A stretch of DNA of 64,000 bases from Aplysia californica (GCF_000002075.1 NW_004797349.1:1646776-1710775), one strand, 5' to 3'. Positions 52,601-63,560 are shown, counted from the stretch's first letter. A program made the numbers and translations. Notes: generated by a model from the letters alone, not told the origin.

Positions 52601-55600
52601 TGCCTTTTATGGACCAAAGGTATTGTATTTTTCCTTGTTCATTTCTAAGTTTTTGCTACGAGATCAAGTTGGTTGTTGACATAATAAAGAACCTGTTTTG
52701 TTTTAAGGGTTGTTTTTTTTTCTTTTAGAGGGGGGGGGGGGATTGGTATGTGTGTGGAAGAGACAAGAGACATAAGTTGATTTCAGTGTTTGATAAGGCA
52801 TAAGGAACAGAAAATTAAACTATAAAGAAATCATTTCCCCCTTGTACTAAACTCTGTCTAGTTTAGTTTTTAATTCTTGATGAGGGAATGAATTTTAATT
52901 GGACACATCGGTCGACTCACAAACTTACTTTATTTCCTCTGACATACAGTTATACTACCACATCCAAATATATGATAAATGAGTTCTGTTCATTGTTTGA
53001 AGAGATATGTTGCATGCCAAGAGTGTTTGTTGTACTTGACGTCAAAGACCTTTTCGTGTCGCTGCATTTGTGTGCAGAATGTGGCAAGTTAGTGGTCACT
53101 TAGCTGCAATCTGTCTGCCCTTTCTGCATACTTTTGTTTTACTGTTGTCCTTTCCTTTCATGGCTTAGAATGGCTGCCAGCAAGCTGACCAATCATAAAG
53201 TACAACCCAGTACCTTTGTTTCTACTATCTACACAAATTTGTGTGTTTGTGGGGGGGGGGGGCGCCTTGTATGGAGGAAATGGGCACTGATTGTTTGTGG
53301 ATACTGAAATTACAAGAGATGCATATGATTTTTCAGATTGATATTACCATCTGTGATGCGCTGAAGAGGAGCCATCAGTGTGCTACCATTCAACTGGATT
53401 TTCAGCTGCCGGAGAGGTTTAACCTCACCTACATGAAGTAAGTGCTTTTGTTTGTGTGTAAATTAAATACACATTCATATTTTTCTTTTTGTGATGGACT
53501 TTTTTAAAACCATTTTTGTTCTCTGTTACTTTGAAAAGGGATCAGTATTACTTCATTACCAAAGAGCAAGGAGGTTCTTCTGTGTTAGAAGAGGTCATAG
53601 GTTTGAATACTGTACTTAAATAGTTTTCTAATGGTGGTTACTTGAATTCTTTTTAGTATCCCCATAGGAATCTTTGCTGCTAAAGTAGTTGTGAAGATAT
53701 GAAAGAAAGTAAATGATTTAGTACAGATTTGTTTGTGTTAGTAGACATAGTATATTGCTTTCGAAGCCATCAGGGAAATGTTTGATCACTAACAAGACTT
53801 TTATTTTTTCCTCTGTAGTGAAAAGCAAGAGAAAGAGAGACCTGTGATCATTCATCGAGCTGTGCTGGGCTCTGTGGAGAGGATGATGGCCATCTTGTGT
53901 GAGAATTATGGTGGGAAATGGTAAGTTCTGCCTCTTTGATATCTACCCACTTATTGCTGTCAGTTTGTATCTCTCTTTCCCAGCTGTGCTGTGTTGATGT
54001 GTTTCTCCTTTAGACTGCTGTGTTGATGTGTTTCTCCTTTAGACTGCTGTGTTGATGTGTTTCTCCTTTAGACTGCGTTCTTGCGATGACAGTATTCTAA
54101 CATGTCTGCTTTGCCTGTCTGTGCTCTTCTTTTTCTTTTCGATCGCATCACGCTTGAAGTCCGGTATCTTATCATATACTGGGATGTCCTGCTCAGTTCA
54201 TCTGAGGGCCTCTATAAATCTTCTCTTGCAGTGTCAATGGGCCTGTCTATGCTATTCAATAGATTCTAATATATTATTGTCATTTTGCAATGCTCTTGGT
54301 TACTTTGTCCTCAAAATGAATGTTTTCTATTTAAGATTAGGGTATTGAAAGAAGTATAGTGGTTTTGATGGAGTACACATCCAGTGAATAATAATTGGCA
54401 AAATGTGATGAAAGTCTAAGTAATTAGTCTGGCCTCTTGTCAGTGAGGTTAACTCTTGTGGAATAGCACCACACTGTTGAACTGTCAATGGCAAAGAATT
54501 TCAACACCGAGAAAACCGTGTTCTCCTTCAGTACATCTGTTACCCCAAGCATATCACACTGCTTTTCAAAGGATGATAACATGGCAGGCTGCCATGCATC
54601 CCCCTTCCAGTCCTCACCCCTCATACTGCTGTTTTTTCTTTATCATAAAAACCTTCGTCCTCCATAGATAGTAAACATTACATTCAATAACAAAGTACTG
54701 GTTTGAGTAAGAAAAGATAATCAACAACTTAATTTCCATTTAGTCCTGGAAAAGAGCGAGATAGACAGTAACAGCAAAGGAAGAAGGACTTACCAGTGGC
54801 ACCCTTTTACCGTCTAGGGAAACACTGGATCGTTTTATTGGTGTTGTGCACACAGGGGAACACAGAAAAAAATGATCAATTTTAACTGTTGAGCGTGTCT
54901 GTCTCAATGGTAACACCGTATTGTATTCCGTCTGTTCTTCCACAGGCCATTCTGGCTGTCCCCTCGGCAGTCTATTGTGATCACTGTTGCTCCAGCTTTT
55001 GATGAATACGCTCAAGAGGTAAGTAGTCCTAATTTTGTGAAATCCTTTATACATGTTCGATGCCTAGTCCTGATTATTTTTTCTTCCAAATAATGTATGT
55101 CAAGTATGGTGTTTTGTTTGTGTGTTTGTTTTAAAAAAAATAATTTATGTGTGTATTTTTTAATTTAAAAAAAAACCTGCTATCCATGGGAAAGTTTAAA
55201 TATCTAAGTTATGAATCAATGCAACTGTCATGCTGTTGTTAAAGTGTGAAAGAGTTATGCCTGTTTCTGGACTTAAAATTTCTCCTATGAATTGCTTTGT
55301 AAATATTTCAATGTTAAATTCAATATCTTTTTTCTTGTTTTGCAGGTGATGGCAAAGATTCACGATGCTGGCTTTTTGTGTGAACATGATTTGGACCAGG
55401 GCACCACTATGAATAAGAAGATCAGAAACGCTCAACTGGCACAGTACAACTTTATTTTGGGTAAATACTTCTATATTGATTCTCTGCTTAATGATTACAG
55501 TTGTACTGCCTTTGTAGTGTAATATGGTGAAAATAAAAAACGATTAAATGAAAATGCTAATAGACGTATAGCTTTTGATTATGACACTTGTGGAAAAGGT

Positions 55601-56298
55601 AATGAATAGTAAAGTAAATATTACTGAATTTCGATGAATGGAGAAACTAAACTAAAGAGCTTTTACAAGAGAAATAGTGCATCCCAATTTCATTTAACAA
55701 GTGAGTATGGCTCCTTTCATTCTTGGTCTTATTGGAATATTTCCCACATAGCCATGCAGCATGGCAAAGGATTAGGTGCTCTGCCCAAGAAATGATCTGC
55801 TTTGCCCATTATTGCTTCGAGGGATTTAAATATCTTCATTCTTACTTTTAGTTAGGAATTTGACATATTTATTACTCTACCCCCAGCTGGGATGGGGGAG
55901 ATTGAACAAAGGATTTGTGATATTTACTTTAGTGTGTTTATATTTCCTTTTTTTTTTCCCTTATTGCCTTCCTTTCCTTTAGTCTTTCAACCACACCAAG
56001 CATTCAGTCTTTGAAAAGATCAATCTGTCTAGTCAGCCTTGACACTCTTCATTATAAGGCAAAGTATTTTTAAGAAAAATATTTTAAATGATTTTGCGAT
56101 TCTTGTTTTGTGGCAGTGAAATGTTTTGTTTTGTTCTCATTGTCTTAAGTGGTGGGTGAGAAGGAAGTTGCGAACAAGACTGCCAACGTGCGCACCCGAG
56201 ACAACAAGATCCACGGAGAGCACAGCATTGATCACGTCATTGACCGCTTCAAGAGCTTCGGCAAGACGAGACAGCAGGATGCTGAGGAGGCTTTCTAA
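37611..56298 (+). CDS. TARS1: Cytoplasmic threonyl-tRNA synthetase, 20 coding exons
   Basis: Class II synthetase charging tRNA-Thr. Coding exons: 37611-37667, 38966-39019, 40464-40645, 41508-41623, 42292-42418, 42886-43003, 44051-44115, 44602-44680, 45112-45258, 45644-45742, 46181-46276, 47869-47939, 48564-48726, 51993-52130, 52542-52619, 53337-53437, 53819-53920, 54946-55018, 55346-55460, 56150-56298. All phases join: 709 residues (human 723). Domains: Lys-rich N-terminus 1-60; TGS ~69-135; editing domain with HSSAH (H143/H147) and CRGPH (C248/H252); catalytic core with zinc ligands C400 (MNCPGH), H451 (QDDAHIF) and H576 (IIHRAVLG), motif 2 around RNELSGAL and motif 3 [10 protein letters not shown]; anticodon-binding domain ~600-705. 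Intron 1 seems to use a GC donor; the others are GT-AG. No mitochondrial leader is evident. Confidence 0.96.
37668..38965 (+). other. TARS1: TARS intron 1, apparent GC-AG intron
   Basis: The exon ends CAAAAAAAG followed by GCATGA; the in-frame TGA four bases on rules out read-through. The acceptor is TTTATTACAG. A TCTAGA-rich cluster is at 38287-38325. No repeat element otherwise recognised. Confidence 0.6.
39302..39490 (+). repeat. SINE-like repeat family A, copy 4 (opposite strand)
   Basis: Reverse-complement of the other copies: GGGTGCTGTGGTGTGGTTTG, CTCTTGTAACACCTCCAATC, then the tail GGCACTTATATGACC...TTGCCGTAAAACTCTTACTA and AAACAAAAA. In this orientation the tail is at the 3' end as expected for a retroposon. 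Confidence 0.75.
39792..39959 (+). mobile_element. LINE 3' fragment encoding a reverse transcriptase tail
   Basis: 55 codons and [48 protein letters not shown]. The [18 protein letters not shown]...L motif is the common end of one metazoan LINE group. Distinct from the 30.6-31.7 kb LINE. Confidence 0.8.
40464..41623 (+). CDS. TARS1: TARS exons 3-4: TGS domain
   Basis: Exon 3 (40464-40645) begins [15 protein letters not shown], close to human LNPWPEYIYTRLEMY, and enters the TGS fold at [12 protein letters not shown]. Exon 4 (41508-41623) completes it with [20 protein letters not shown]. The AG|C junction codon restores the serine of the conserved ISQGLAD. TGS is a beta-grasp module at the N-terminus of ThrRS and related proteins. 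Confidence 0.95.
41624..44050 (+). other. TARS1: TARS introns 4-6
   Basis: Introns 41624-42291, 42419-42885 and 43004-44050, all GT-AG. AT-rich; no recognised repeat element. Confidence 0.8.
42292..44680 (+). CDS. TARS1: TARS exons 5-8: editing (N2) domain
   Basis: Exon 5 carries [17 protein letters not shown] with the HxxxH pair, and exon 8 carries [17 protein letters not shown] with the Cys/His pair. In the family these hydrolyse Ser-tRNA-Thr. All four residues are present, so proofreading is likely intact. Exons 6 and 7 supply the linking helices ([24 protein letters not shown]). Confidence 0.95.
44840..44972. repeat. Two-copy tandem duplication, unit about 66 bp
   Basis: GGGCAAAAGTAGAAATTGTG ... 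ATTTTATACCAATAATTCTA is repeated directly with one substitution and a 3-base indel, in TARS intron 8. Confidence 0.93.
45644..53920 (+). CDS. TARS1: TARS exons 10-17: class II catalytic core
   Basis: Exon 10 holds [19 protein letters not shown], exon 11 SGHWQHYS, exon 12 LKPMNCPGH, exon 13 [18 protein letters not shown] and [12 protein letters not shown], exon 14 [13 protein letters not shown], exon 15 GDGAFYGPK, exon 16 [13 protein letters not shown], exon 17 [17 protein letters not shown]. The zinc-binding Cys/His/His set that selects Thr over Val is complete. Confidence 0.95.
46389..46515 (+). mobile_element. LINE 3' end fragment with (GAT)n tail
   Basis: [20 protein letters not shown] then [13 protein letters not shown] and TGA, followed within ten bases by GATGATGATGATGA. 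W..V...A..R..WR.L..GL is a typical LINE C-terminus and the trinucleotide repeat a typical LINE tail. Confidence 0.75.
47001..47567. mobile_element. hAT-like MITE, 567 bp
   Basis: Starts CAGGGTTGCCAG, ends GCCGGCAACCCTG; flanked by ATATTA on each side (6 of an expected 8 bases). GC-rich subterminal CCGG motifs; no transposase frame. Confidence 0.7.
48727..51992 (+). other. TARS1: TARS intron 13, 3.3 kb, largely unexplained
   Basis: GTAAAG to TTATTGTACAG. Includes ACGCAAAG/AACGCGAAT-bearing non-coding DNA at 49000-50000, a 21-C run (49695-49715), a TCTAGA cluster near 50500 and GC-richer sequence at 50900-51180. I see no coding exon and no terminal repeats, although its length suggests insertion. 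Confidence 0.6.
53987..54073. repeat. 29-bp unit, three tandem copies
   Basis: GCTGTGTTGATGTGTTTCTC plus CTTTAGACT repeated three times in TARS intron 17 (53921-54945). Confidence 0.95.
54745..54812 (-). repeat. Fragment of dispersed repeat family C
   Basis: GATAGACAGTAACAGCAAAG...AAGAAGGACTTACCAGTGGC, ACCC matches the distal half of 12026-12170. Confidence 0.4.
54946..56298 (+). CDS. TARS1: TARS exons 18-20: anticodon-binding domain and stop
   Basis: [20 protein letters not shown] opens the domain. Exon 19 has [17 protein letters not shown] as in human, and exon 20 ends [17 protein letters not shown]... QQDAEEAF followed by TAA. The human VVPVGPT stretch reads VITVAPA here, a mild departure. 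Exon 20 uses acceptor GTCTTAAG, weaker than its neighbours. Confidence 0.94.
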
Positions 56299-58640
56299 GA
56301 CTTCTACCAGGAGAATTGTTGTTCAAATTTTTATTTTTATTTGTCTATGTTCATGAATGAAATCTGTTACATACATAGGTTTATATGGTGTTCTCATCAG
56401 GACTTCAATGTGATTTCATACCTGTCTGTATTATCTGTCTCGTACTTATTCCATTTTGGTTACACTTTATCCGTAGTGTATGAACGAGTTACCGCAGCTA
56501 CTGTTGGGTTAAATGTATTGTGAGATGTTTTCCTCTGAAATTTTTTTGACATAGATTGGAAGCCAGTAATTTGGGACTAACATGGATTTCTGTAATGTTC
56601 CAAGCAATTTTAAGTGAAATGGTTTTCAGAGTAGGGAAATTGTTTCTCTAACTGATTGTTCTGTAAACATTTCACGTCTTTAAAATGTCCCATGATAATT
56701 TCATCCCTCTCTCTCATCTATAGTTCTTTTTCTTGAAATCACCACTGAAACTGACCCCCAAACACAGTTCGTACCTCTTGATCACTTTTATATATAGTTG
56801 TACGGTTTGTAGAATTGATGCAGAATGAACTTCTGAGATTTTTGTTGTCCAGTAAAGAATGTTCTTTAGCGATACTTAAAAACTTGTTGATTTTATTAAA
56901 CACTCTTCTTAACAAGGATATCATGTGGGATGAAAATTTCATCTATGGTTTCATTTCATGTTTTGTTACGTGAATGTGTAAATTAAGTGGTTATGTTCCT
57001 GTGGTTGAGGTAGGAATTTATCCTGTGCTGCCTTACATAAAGGGTACTGGAAAGGATGGCTCTCAAAGCGTCACTTCTGATGTATTCATTCAGTTGCACT
57101 ATGTTAATTGGCTGTTCGTCATTTTCCTCTGGTCAGGAAGGCAACCAGCATTTCATAAGTCCCTCCACTATTTGTTGTGAGAATGTGGCTGTCGACTCCT
57201 TTTCAAAACTAATAAATGCCTGGAGCAGGATACACGTGACTTTTTTTTGTATTTGTGAATTGTAGTTTAAGTTTAAATACCTACTTGTAGCTAGCCAAAT
57301 AGTAACTGTTCTTATGTGAAGTCTTACTATAGATAGTCCAGCGAGGGAATATAACATTGCTCCATTTTTCTTAAAGCAAAAGAAGAAAAGTAGTATGCAT
57401 TTCCAATCTGGGGAATGCGACTTTTCTGTCACATTTTCTTTTCCTTTTTTTTTGAGCTATTAAAAATTTTCCCAAACTCCAAGTAGTTTAAATGCTGCAT
57501 AGTAATTTGTTTTTGTAGGGATGGTAAGAATTAATGCTTGTCACTTATTTCACTCAACTATTATAAGTCCTGAACATTACTGTCAAGTCAGTCTTCAAAA
57601 CAGTTGTAAATATTATGCTTTTCTACGGTGTCACATGCTGTGTATCGTACCAAGCATCTTGAATTTTGCTTTCTTGCACTTTTATTAGTGTTGTAGTATT
57701 TATTTATTTATATGACTGCCCACATGGACATAATATATGCCTTATGTATTTGTTGACCATTTCAAGCTTGTCAACGGCTCCCGGTATATATTCATTTCAG
57801 TTATGATTTATCAACAGAAAACAAACATTGAGCATTCCTCATCCAGAACGGGGGGGGGGGGGGGGGGGAATTACCGAGGATTCGGATACGGATGGACAGG
57901 GTTTATAAATATGACCACCACAATTTGACCACAAGAGACTGAGTTTCCTTGAATTGTTTTGCGAATTCACTTCTCTTACTTCTTGTGTAGTGTGGTGGCC
58001 AGATGTTGCAGCGATAGATAAATAACAAAAAAAGTATGGAAGAAAACGTTGTCTTGATTTGTATGTCTTCTGTAGTAAAACCTTCCTACTAAGTAGAATA
58101 AACACTTTCATGTTCGGAAATAAGTCGCAGAGAAATTGGGTCCTGTGAAAGTTGAAATATGGGAAATTGTCTCAGGAGAAGTCAATAAAGAGATCTTGGT
58201 GATTTCACATAACTTCACTAGTGAAATGGCTTTTCCTGACCATAGGACAAAAATAGACAATTATGAAGTCATCATCAATTGCAAACATTACCTATTGATA
58301 TTGCATGTTAAGAACAGTATGGCTTACTATCCATAGCTTTGGAATCCTTTTTGAATATTTGCATCCCCTTTGTATACTGCAGCAGGCTGGGAATGATGAA
58401 TTTACTTGTTCAGCAAAAATGTATAGATAACACTTTGTTTTTCTGTATAAACTGCTTTTTTTTCCATTAAAATGGTCATTCAGCTTGTATCGTATTTCAT
58501 GCCTTTTGCTTTTCACCCACACTTTACCTCTTTGTCAAATTAAAAATCGTGATAAAAGTCTCTTATGTCCCTGCCAGCAGGGTGTGGCGCAGGCATTAAG
58601 ACAAAAAAGTTTAAACTGAATATTAGCATGGAGTCTATGA
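56299..58640 (+). other. TARS 3' UTR and downstream flank
   Basis: AT-rich with no protein match. Candidate AATAAA signals are at 57211-57216 and 58097-58102; the sequence alone does not decide between them. A 19-G run lies at 57850-57868. Confidence 0.5.
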
Positions 58641-58648
58641 AGAGCACA

Positions 58649-59433
58649 GTGGAACTCAGATTCAAGGAGATAAGATAAATTCCCAGGGTTTTTTTCTTCT
58701 TTAAAATCAATTTAAAAAATAATTCGGATTCAACGAGCACTTAAATCAGCGAGCTCGGATTCAGCAAAGTCGCTTCCTGGTTGAACAGCCCCGGCAGACG
58801 TGGCTTCGCTCGTTTTTCTCTCAGAACGAGCTTTATCCATTCCCGGAAACCATCATTGCACCTGCGTTGTGAACCATTGGCATTATTCACTCAGCCGATT
58901 GCATGCGACCAATCAGCTGCCTTTTTTCATACCAACACATGTGTCTACTCTGGCGTGTGTTGGGGTCGGAGGGGCGGCCGGCACACGTGTGGCTGCGTGT
59001 GCGTAAGGGGGGGGGAGCTAGCGGTCCTTGCGTTGAACGTCGCAGATAAAAAACGCGTCACACTCATAGTCTTATTTCTCCCTCGGCAACTGATCATTAT
59101 TGCAATGATGAGCTAGTCTTGACGTAGGCCTACGTAAGGAATTGTGCACTGGTCTATGGAATCAAAAGTTGCCGTATGCTAGGCTCTACACAGCAACACA
59201 ACTTTTTGGTAAACAATTGAGATGACATAGGCGTGGGCATTTGAACGAATCTGTCTTTTTTTTACACAGCTCATAATATGCAGGCACTACTTGTGACTTC
59301 TCAGATCTCTTTATACATTACTTGTTCAGTGCCTGTATTTATCTACACAAAACCTTGTGTTTACTATAACGAACGCTCGGATTCAACAAGATTTTAGGTC
59401 AGGCCCGGCGACCTCGTTGAATCCGAGTTCCAC
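58649..59433. mobile_element. Tigger-like MITE, 785 bp
   Basis: Starts CAGTGGAACTCAGATTCAAG, ends TTGAATCCGAGTTCCACTG, with a TA on the right (left flank CA). GGATTCAACGA motifs recur internally. Shares ends and interior with 34841-35230. Confidence 0.82.
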
Positions 59434-60225
59434 TGTATTTTGTTTCTTTATTTTTTTAAAGTGTTTACAGAACTACATTTACAAAGTAGCAAAATGCACA
59501 TGGAAAGGCCTACCATTTGTTGTTTTTTCACAAATAAATTATGGTCAGGAAATGTTGCTGAACTTGTTTTGAGAACAAAACTTATCTCTTTACAATATTA
59601 CATGTACCTAACAGTACTTGCAGCAGTAACCTTACAAATTACAACCCCATTGATACAACTTGGAAGGTTAAGGAGGCAGGCTGCTTTGATTCTCTTTGTC
59701 AAGACTAACATGGGCTGAAGGAGATGAAGTATCCCATAAGTTTTAGCAAGTCTTACAGCACTTGCAACACAATTGGTGAATTATATCACAACAAAGTTTG
59801 AACTCTAGTGAGACCAGAATTTAACTCTTATTTACTGGATAGTTTGCTCTCTGACTCTGTTCAAGGGATCATTGTGCTTGCAAGAAAGTGTTTAGAACTC
59901 AAAGGCAAGCAGAAAAATAACAAAACAAATGAATTTCAAAAGACACACTTTGTATTAAATTGTATTTTCAGACAATGAAAAAAATGCATGATGACAATTT
60001 TTACATACCGTACATGAACATGTAAAATCCCAAGCCAAAAAGTACAGTCAACAGGAGACATAAAGACAGTGAGCGTAACACTTGATGATCATTTTCCAAC
60101 ACATGACACGCCCAAATACACACCATACTTATGGAAACATTCATTAAATTCATTTACCACTGAAAAAAACAACCAATCACACGGACCTGATAGTCATAGC
60201 TTTGTCCTGATTCTGTCATTTTGTT
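59434..60225. other. Intergenic between two transposons
   Basis: AT-rich, no recognised element. It may hold the 3' UTR of a convergent minus-strand gene. TTACAGCACTTGCAACACAA near 59752 faintly resembles the shared SINE tail. Confidence 0.3.
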
Positions 60226-60632
60226 TTATTTAGTAGAGGTTTTACGGCGCTCCCAACTGCATAAGGTCATACGAGCGCCAAGGGGTGGATGTCAACAGAA
60301 GCCCGTACAGGGAATCGGGCTTACTCTGCTCACCTCTCGAGCTTCAGCAGCACAAAGTCTGCTTCGACTATCAATGCACCCCGTAAATAGGTCACAAGAG
60401 TATAACAAACATACAAAAGAAATAGAGGAAATGACGATAGTAAGGATTAGGAAAGAAAAAGCAGCAGTTCCCTGTTGCAGTTCAGGCACTGTTATGAGCA
60501 TGACAATATGACATTGTCGAATCAGCCCAATTACAATAACAATTCTACTGTGCATAAGAACATGGTTAATGCCTCTTCTCCCCCCCCCCAGGGAATGGCC
60601 TTAAGACACTTCAGTCAGTGGCACCGCCCCGG
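60226..60632 (-). repeat. SINE-like repeat family B, copy 2
   Basis: TAGTAGAGGTTTTACGGCGC, AAGGGGTGGATGTCAACAGA, CTGCTTCGACTATCAATGCA, ending GACACTTCAGTCAGTGGCAC. Collinear with 12597-12985; tail hairpin GGCGCTC/GAGCGCC intact. Confidence 0.75.
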
Positions 60633-60798
60633 TGAGATATTGTCATTTGTACTTCTGCTGAAATCATTGGTGCAAGAATACCTGGATTACTCTTCTGGAT
60701 AGAAATTCATTGTTTGAGTACGGTTTCCTTTGTAACACAATCTAGGTATAATGCAGGTTAGACCCAGAAGTGTATTTGATTCTTCTGTCTTAAAGATA

Positions 60799-61580
60799 CA
60801 GTGGGTGTTGTATTCAACGAGGTCACCTTCAACGAGAAGTCGGCTCCAACGAGGAAATCCTTAATCCCCGATTTTTTCCTCTATATCTCTTTGTAAATGT
60901 ATGTCAGCTCCAACGAGGTTGCAAACAGACCGAAGTCGCTTTCAACGAGGTTGCGATAACCAAATAAAGGCAATTAGCTGCCCCAAAAGCGAATAATTTT
61001 TCTCCTTTCTCTACATCTCACGAGAAGCACAAGGCCAATCCTCGATTCCAAACAGATTGTATTGCTAGGTCTTGTGTGCCTCCATTATATGGGCCCCAAA
61101 GCCAAGAGGGTGGATGAGGGTTAGCCTACGGTAGGGATGGGAGGGGGTGGGTGAGAACGCGATGCGGGCTGTGTGAAACTGAGTGAACTCAGGATGGGTA
61201 GGTCTAGATTGAGACCATTTTTTTTTCAATTTTCTTTTCTTCATCTGATCAGAAAATCCAAGTTCCCGCCTTTACTTTATGTAGATCTAAGCCTAGACGT
61301 GAGAGGGTATGTTTCCACACGTGAAGTGTTCCGGAAAAAAATATATTTAAAAATTCAGAAAAGAGGGCCAGAACACAGCTCAAACACGCATACACTGATG
61401 CTGTTTGAGATTTTCGTCATCAGGGGGAACAACTGTTTTAATTACTGGTATTGGTACATCGTGTAATATAATAACGTGTCTCTTTTCATTTCTTTAGCCT
61501 TTGTCACGTTCAACGAGAGGTCGGATCCAACGAGTACAACAAGCCGGTCCCGGCAACCTCGTTGAATGCCACACCCACTG
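60799..61580. mobile_element. Tigger-like MITE, 782 bp
   Basis: Ends CAGTGGGTGTTGTATTCAAC and reversed CAGTGGGTGTGGCATTCAAC; TA on the left, TT on the right. TCAACGAGG/CCAACGAGG motifs repeat internally. Ends differ from 58649-59433 beyond the first bases, so it is a separate subfamily of almost equal length. Confidence 0.82.
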
Positions 61581-61737
61581 TTGTTGACTTTCACTCCATC
61601 CACCTCCCTAACTTTCATACTTTCTTTTCTTTTTAATGGTATTTTTTTCTTTCACTTTTTGTGCAAAGTAATATGTTAAAAGTACAGAATGAAGCACTGT
61701 CATAAAACAAGTGTGTGAGGAACACAGAGATTACGAG

Positions 61738-62250
61738 GGGCTCTCGTGGCCTAGAGGTTAAGGTGTTGGCCTCTCATTCAAAGGTCCCGGGTAGCCACCT
61801 AAAAATTTCTTCTCCTAAATTGTCTCCTTTCACCTCCTTTCCTGCTCTCTAGCAATGTTCTGTTGTCTGCTTTCATTTCCACTTTCTGCCCCCACCCCCT
61901 CATCTCCTTTGCCCCCTCCACTGGGCTCCTGACTCTTTCTGCAGCCTTTCTACTGTTACTCCTTGGCTCTCCTTACTGCTGTCTTTCTGCCACACCCCTG
62001 ATCTTCTGGTAGGAAAGATCTACACCTAGTCTTCTTGGACAAGGGCGAAAAATCTCGGAGGGCCCGTGTGCAAGTTGCGCACGTTAAAGATCCCTTGGTG
62101 GTCTAAAATCGATAAGAGTAGACTTCCGCCGCCACCTGGGCAAAATTCAAAATTTCCTACCAACTGAAAATATTAGGTGTGTCCCGCGCGCTCATATGAC
62201 CTTATGCAGTTGCGAGCGCCGTAAAACACTTTACAAAAACAAAAATAAAC
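61738..62250 (+). repeat. tRNA-headed SINE ending in the shared hairpin tail
   Basis: Head GGGGCTCTCGTGGCCTAGAG then GTTAAGG (box A) and AAAGGTCCCGGGTAGCC (decayed box B). Body includes GCACGTTAAAGATCCCTTGG. The 3' end is GCGCTCATATGACCTTATGC, AGTTGCGAGCGCCGTAAAAC, ACTTTACAAAAACAAAAAT. This joins a tRNA-derived head to the tail seen in families A and B and fixes their orientation. Confidence 0.78.
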
Positions 62251-63560
62251 AAAGAGATTACGAGATATGAATGTACTGACAAATGAATAGGTGGACCGAA
62301 AAGAAAAGAAAAAGACACACAGAAATCAAGGCAGGGTAGAGGATACACTGTATATTGGTGGGCAAAGACTATTCATACTGGTGTCATTGATAAAGACAAT
62401 TTCACTCACAAATGGGTGAAAACTGGAAGAAAAAAATACTTCTGGTAAGAACTTTGGCTAATTTTGAAATATATTTGACCTCTGATGACATTTTTCTTTC
62501 TCGCTCTTTCCCCAACACATATACTGGTATCGATGCATTCCCAGGCATGCATGTGAGGTAACACACCCAAAAAAATTTTACCACTGAAAAGATAAAAATA
62601 TGTAACTAACCAATAACTTTGCCATGATAGATATCCTCTTTCATTTTCATGCACACAAAAATACTGAGACTGAGAATCACTGTCAGTGTCTGGATAAAAA
62701 GAAAAGCCATCTTACACTGAACTCCAATTTGAACAACTTCAAACTGCATCATCCTGCTTCGTGCCCAATGTGCAATTTTCCATGGGCTAGGGCACATCCT
62801 TGGTTCAGTGGGTATCACTGAGCTCTGGAGCAGACAGTCCTAGTCTAAATTCCAAAAGAAATGTTCTTAAACTGGGTTGTCTGGGGAGCCGCATGGCACT
62901 GTCCTATCAGAGAGATGTTTATTTCAGAGACCCTGCCTCATACCCTTCCTTGCAGTGCTGAATGGGAAGCTATACCCATACACCTAATACAACTATCAAT
63001 TACAGCAGGCCATCAACTTCACAGCGGAAAACGAAGAGCTGAAAAAAAGCACTTTCCTCTACCACCAAGCAACCAGCTGTTACTCTTATAGGGCACAAGA
63101 ACACAACAGAAAAGATGAGCATATTCCACATTTAAAAAAAGAAAGGTTGAAAACTTAACTAATAACAGCATTTGGAATGATAACAATAACAATAATTACT
63201 ACCTTCTCACTATTTATGGGTGCAAGATAGACAAAGTAAAACCTCAAGAACTCACAAGCCTGATCAAAAACAAGTGCAAATATCCCATTCAATAAAGGAA
63301 TTATTAACTTGACATACAAGAAATAAAGTCAACACCATTTCAAATTTCCAGAAAACAGACACGCCAAGGCATTACACTCTTTTCATCAGAAAGTGAACAG
63401 GATTTCTTTCATTTACTGTAGCCTACCCATTGCTACCTAGCTAGTTTTAGCCAGGCGAAAACTGCACTCTGATCAATTTGAGACAGTTTTTAAATTCATT
63501 GCCAATGATCCAATTACAATGGGAGAAAGAGACTGTGACAGTACTAAGCATGATTTTATT
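62251..63560. other. Right flank, one possible exon
   Basis: Apart from the possible minus-strand exon at 62611-62689, no coding signal was supported. Frames at 62402-62654 and 62861-63091 lack family matches. Confidence 0.35.
62611..62689 (-). CDS. Possible exon of an unidentified membrane protein
   Basis: On the minus strand, CTTTTCTTTTTATCCAG (good polypyrimidine tract and AG) precedes a 79-base open stretch that ends at GTTAGT. The frame reads TLTVILSLSIFVCMKMKEDI then YHGKVI. It has a hydrophobic segment, a charged segment, and no stop. I do not recognise the family. No neighbouring exon could be assigned with confidence, so this may be a chance pairing of splice-like sites. If real, the gene is convergent with TARS. 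Confidence 0.3.

Noticed and set aside
61738-61800. Possible tRNA gene
   Set aside because: Box B is decayed and the sequence continues into a SINE body and shared tail.
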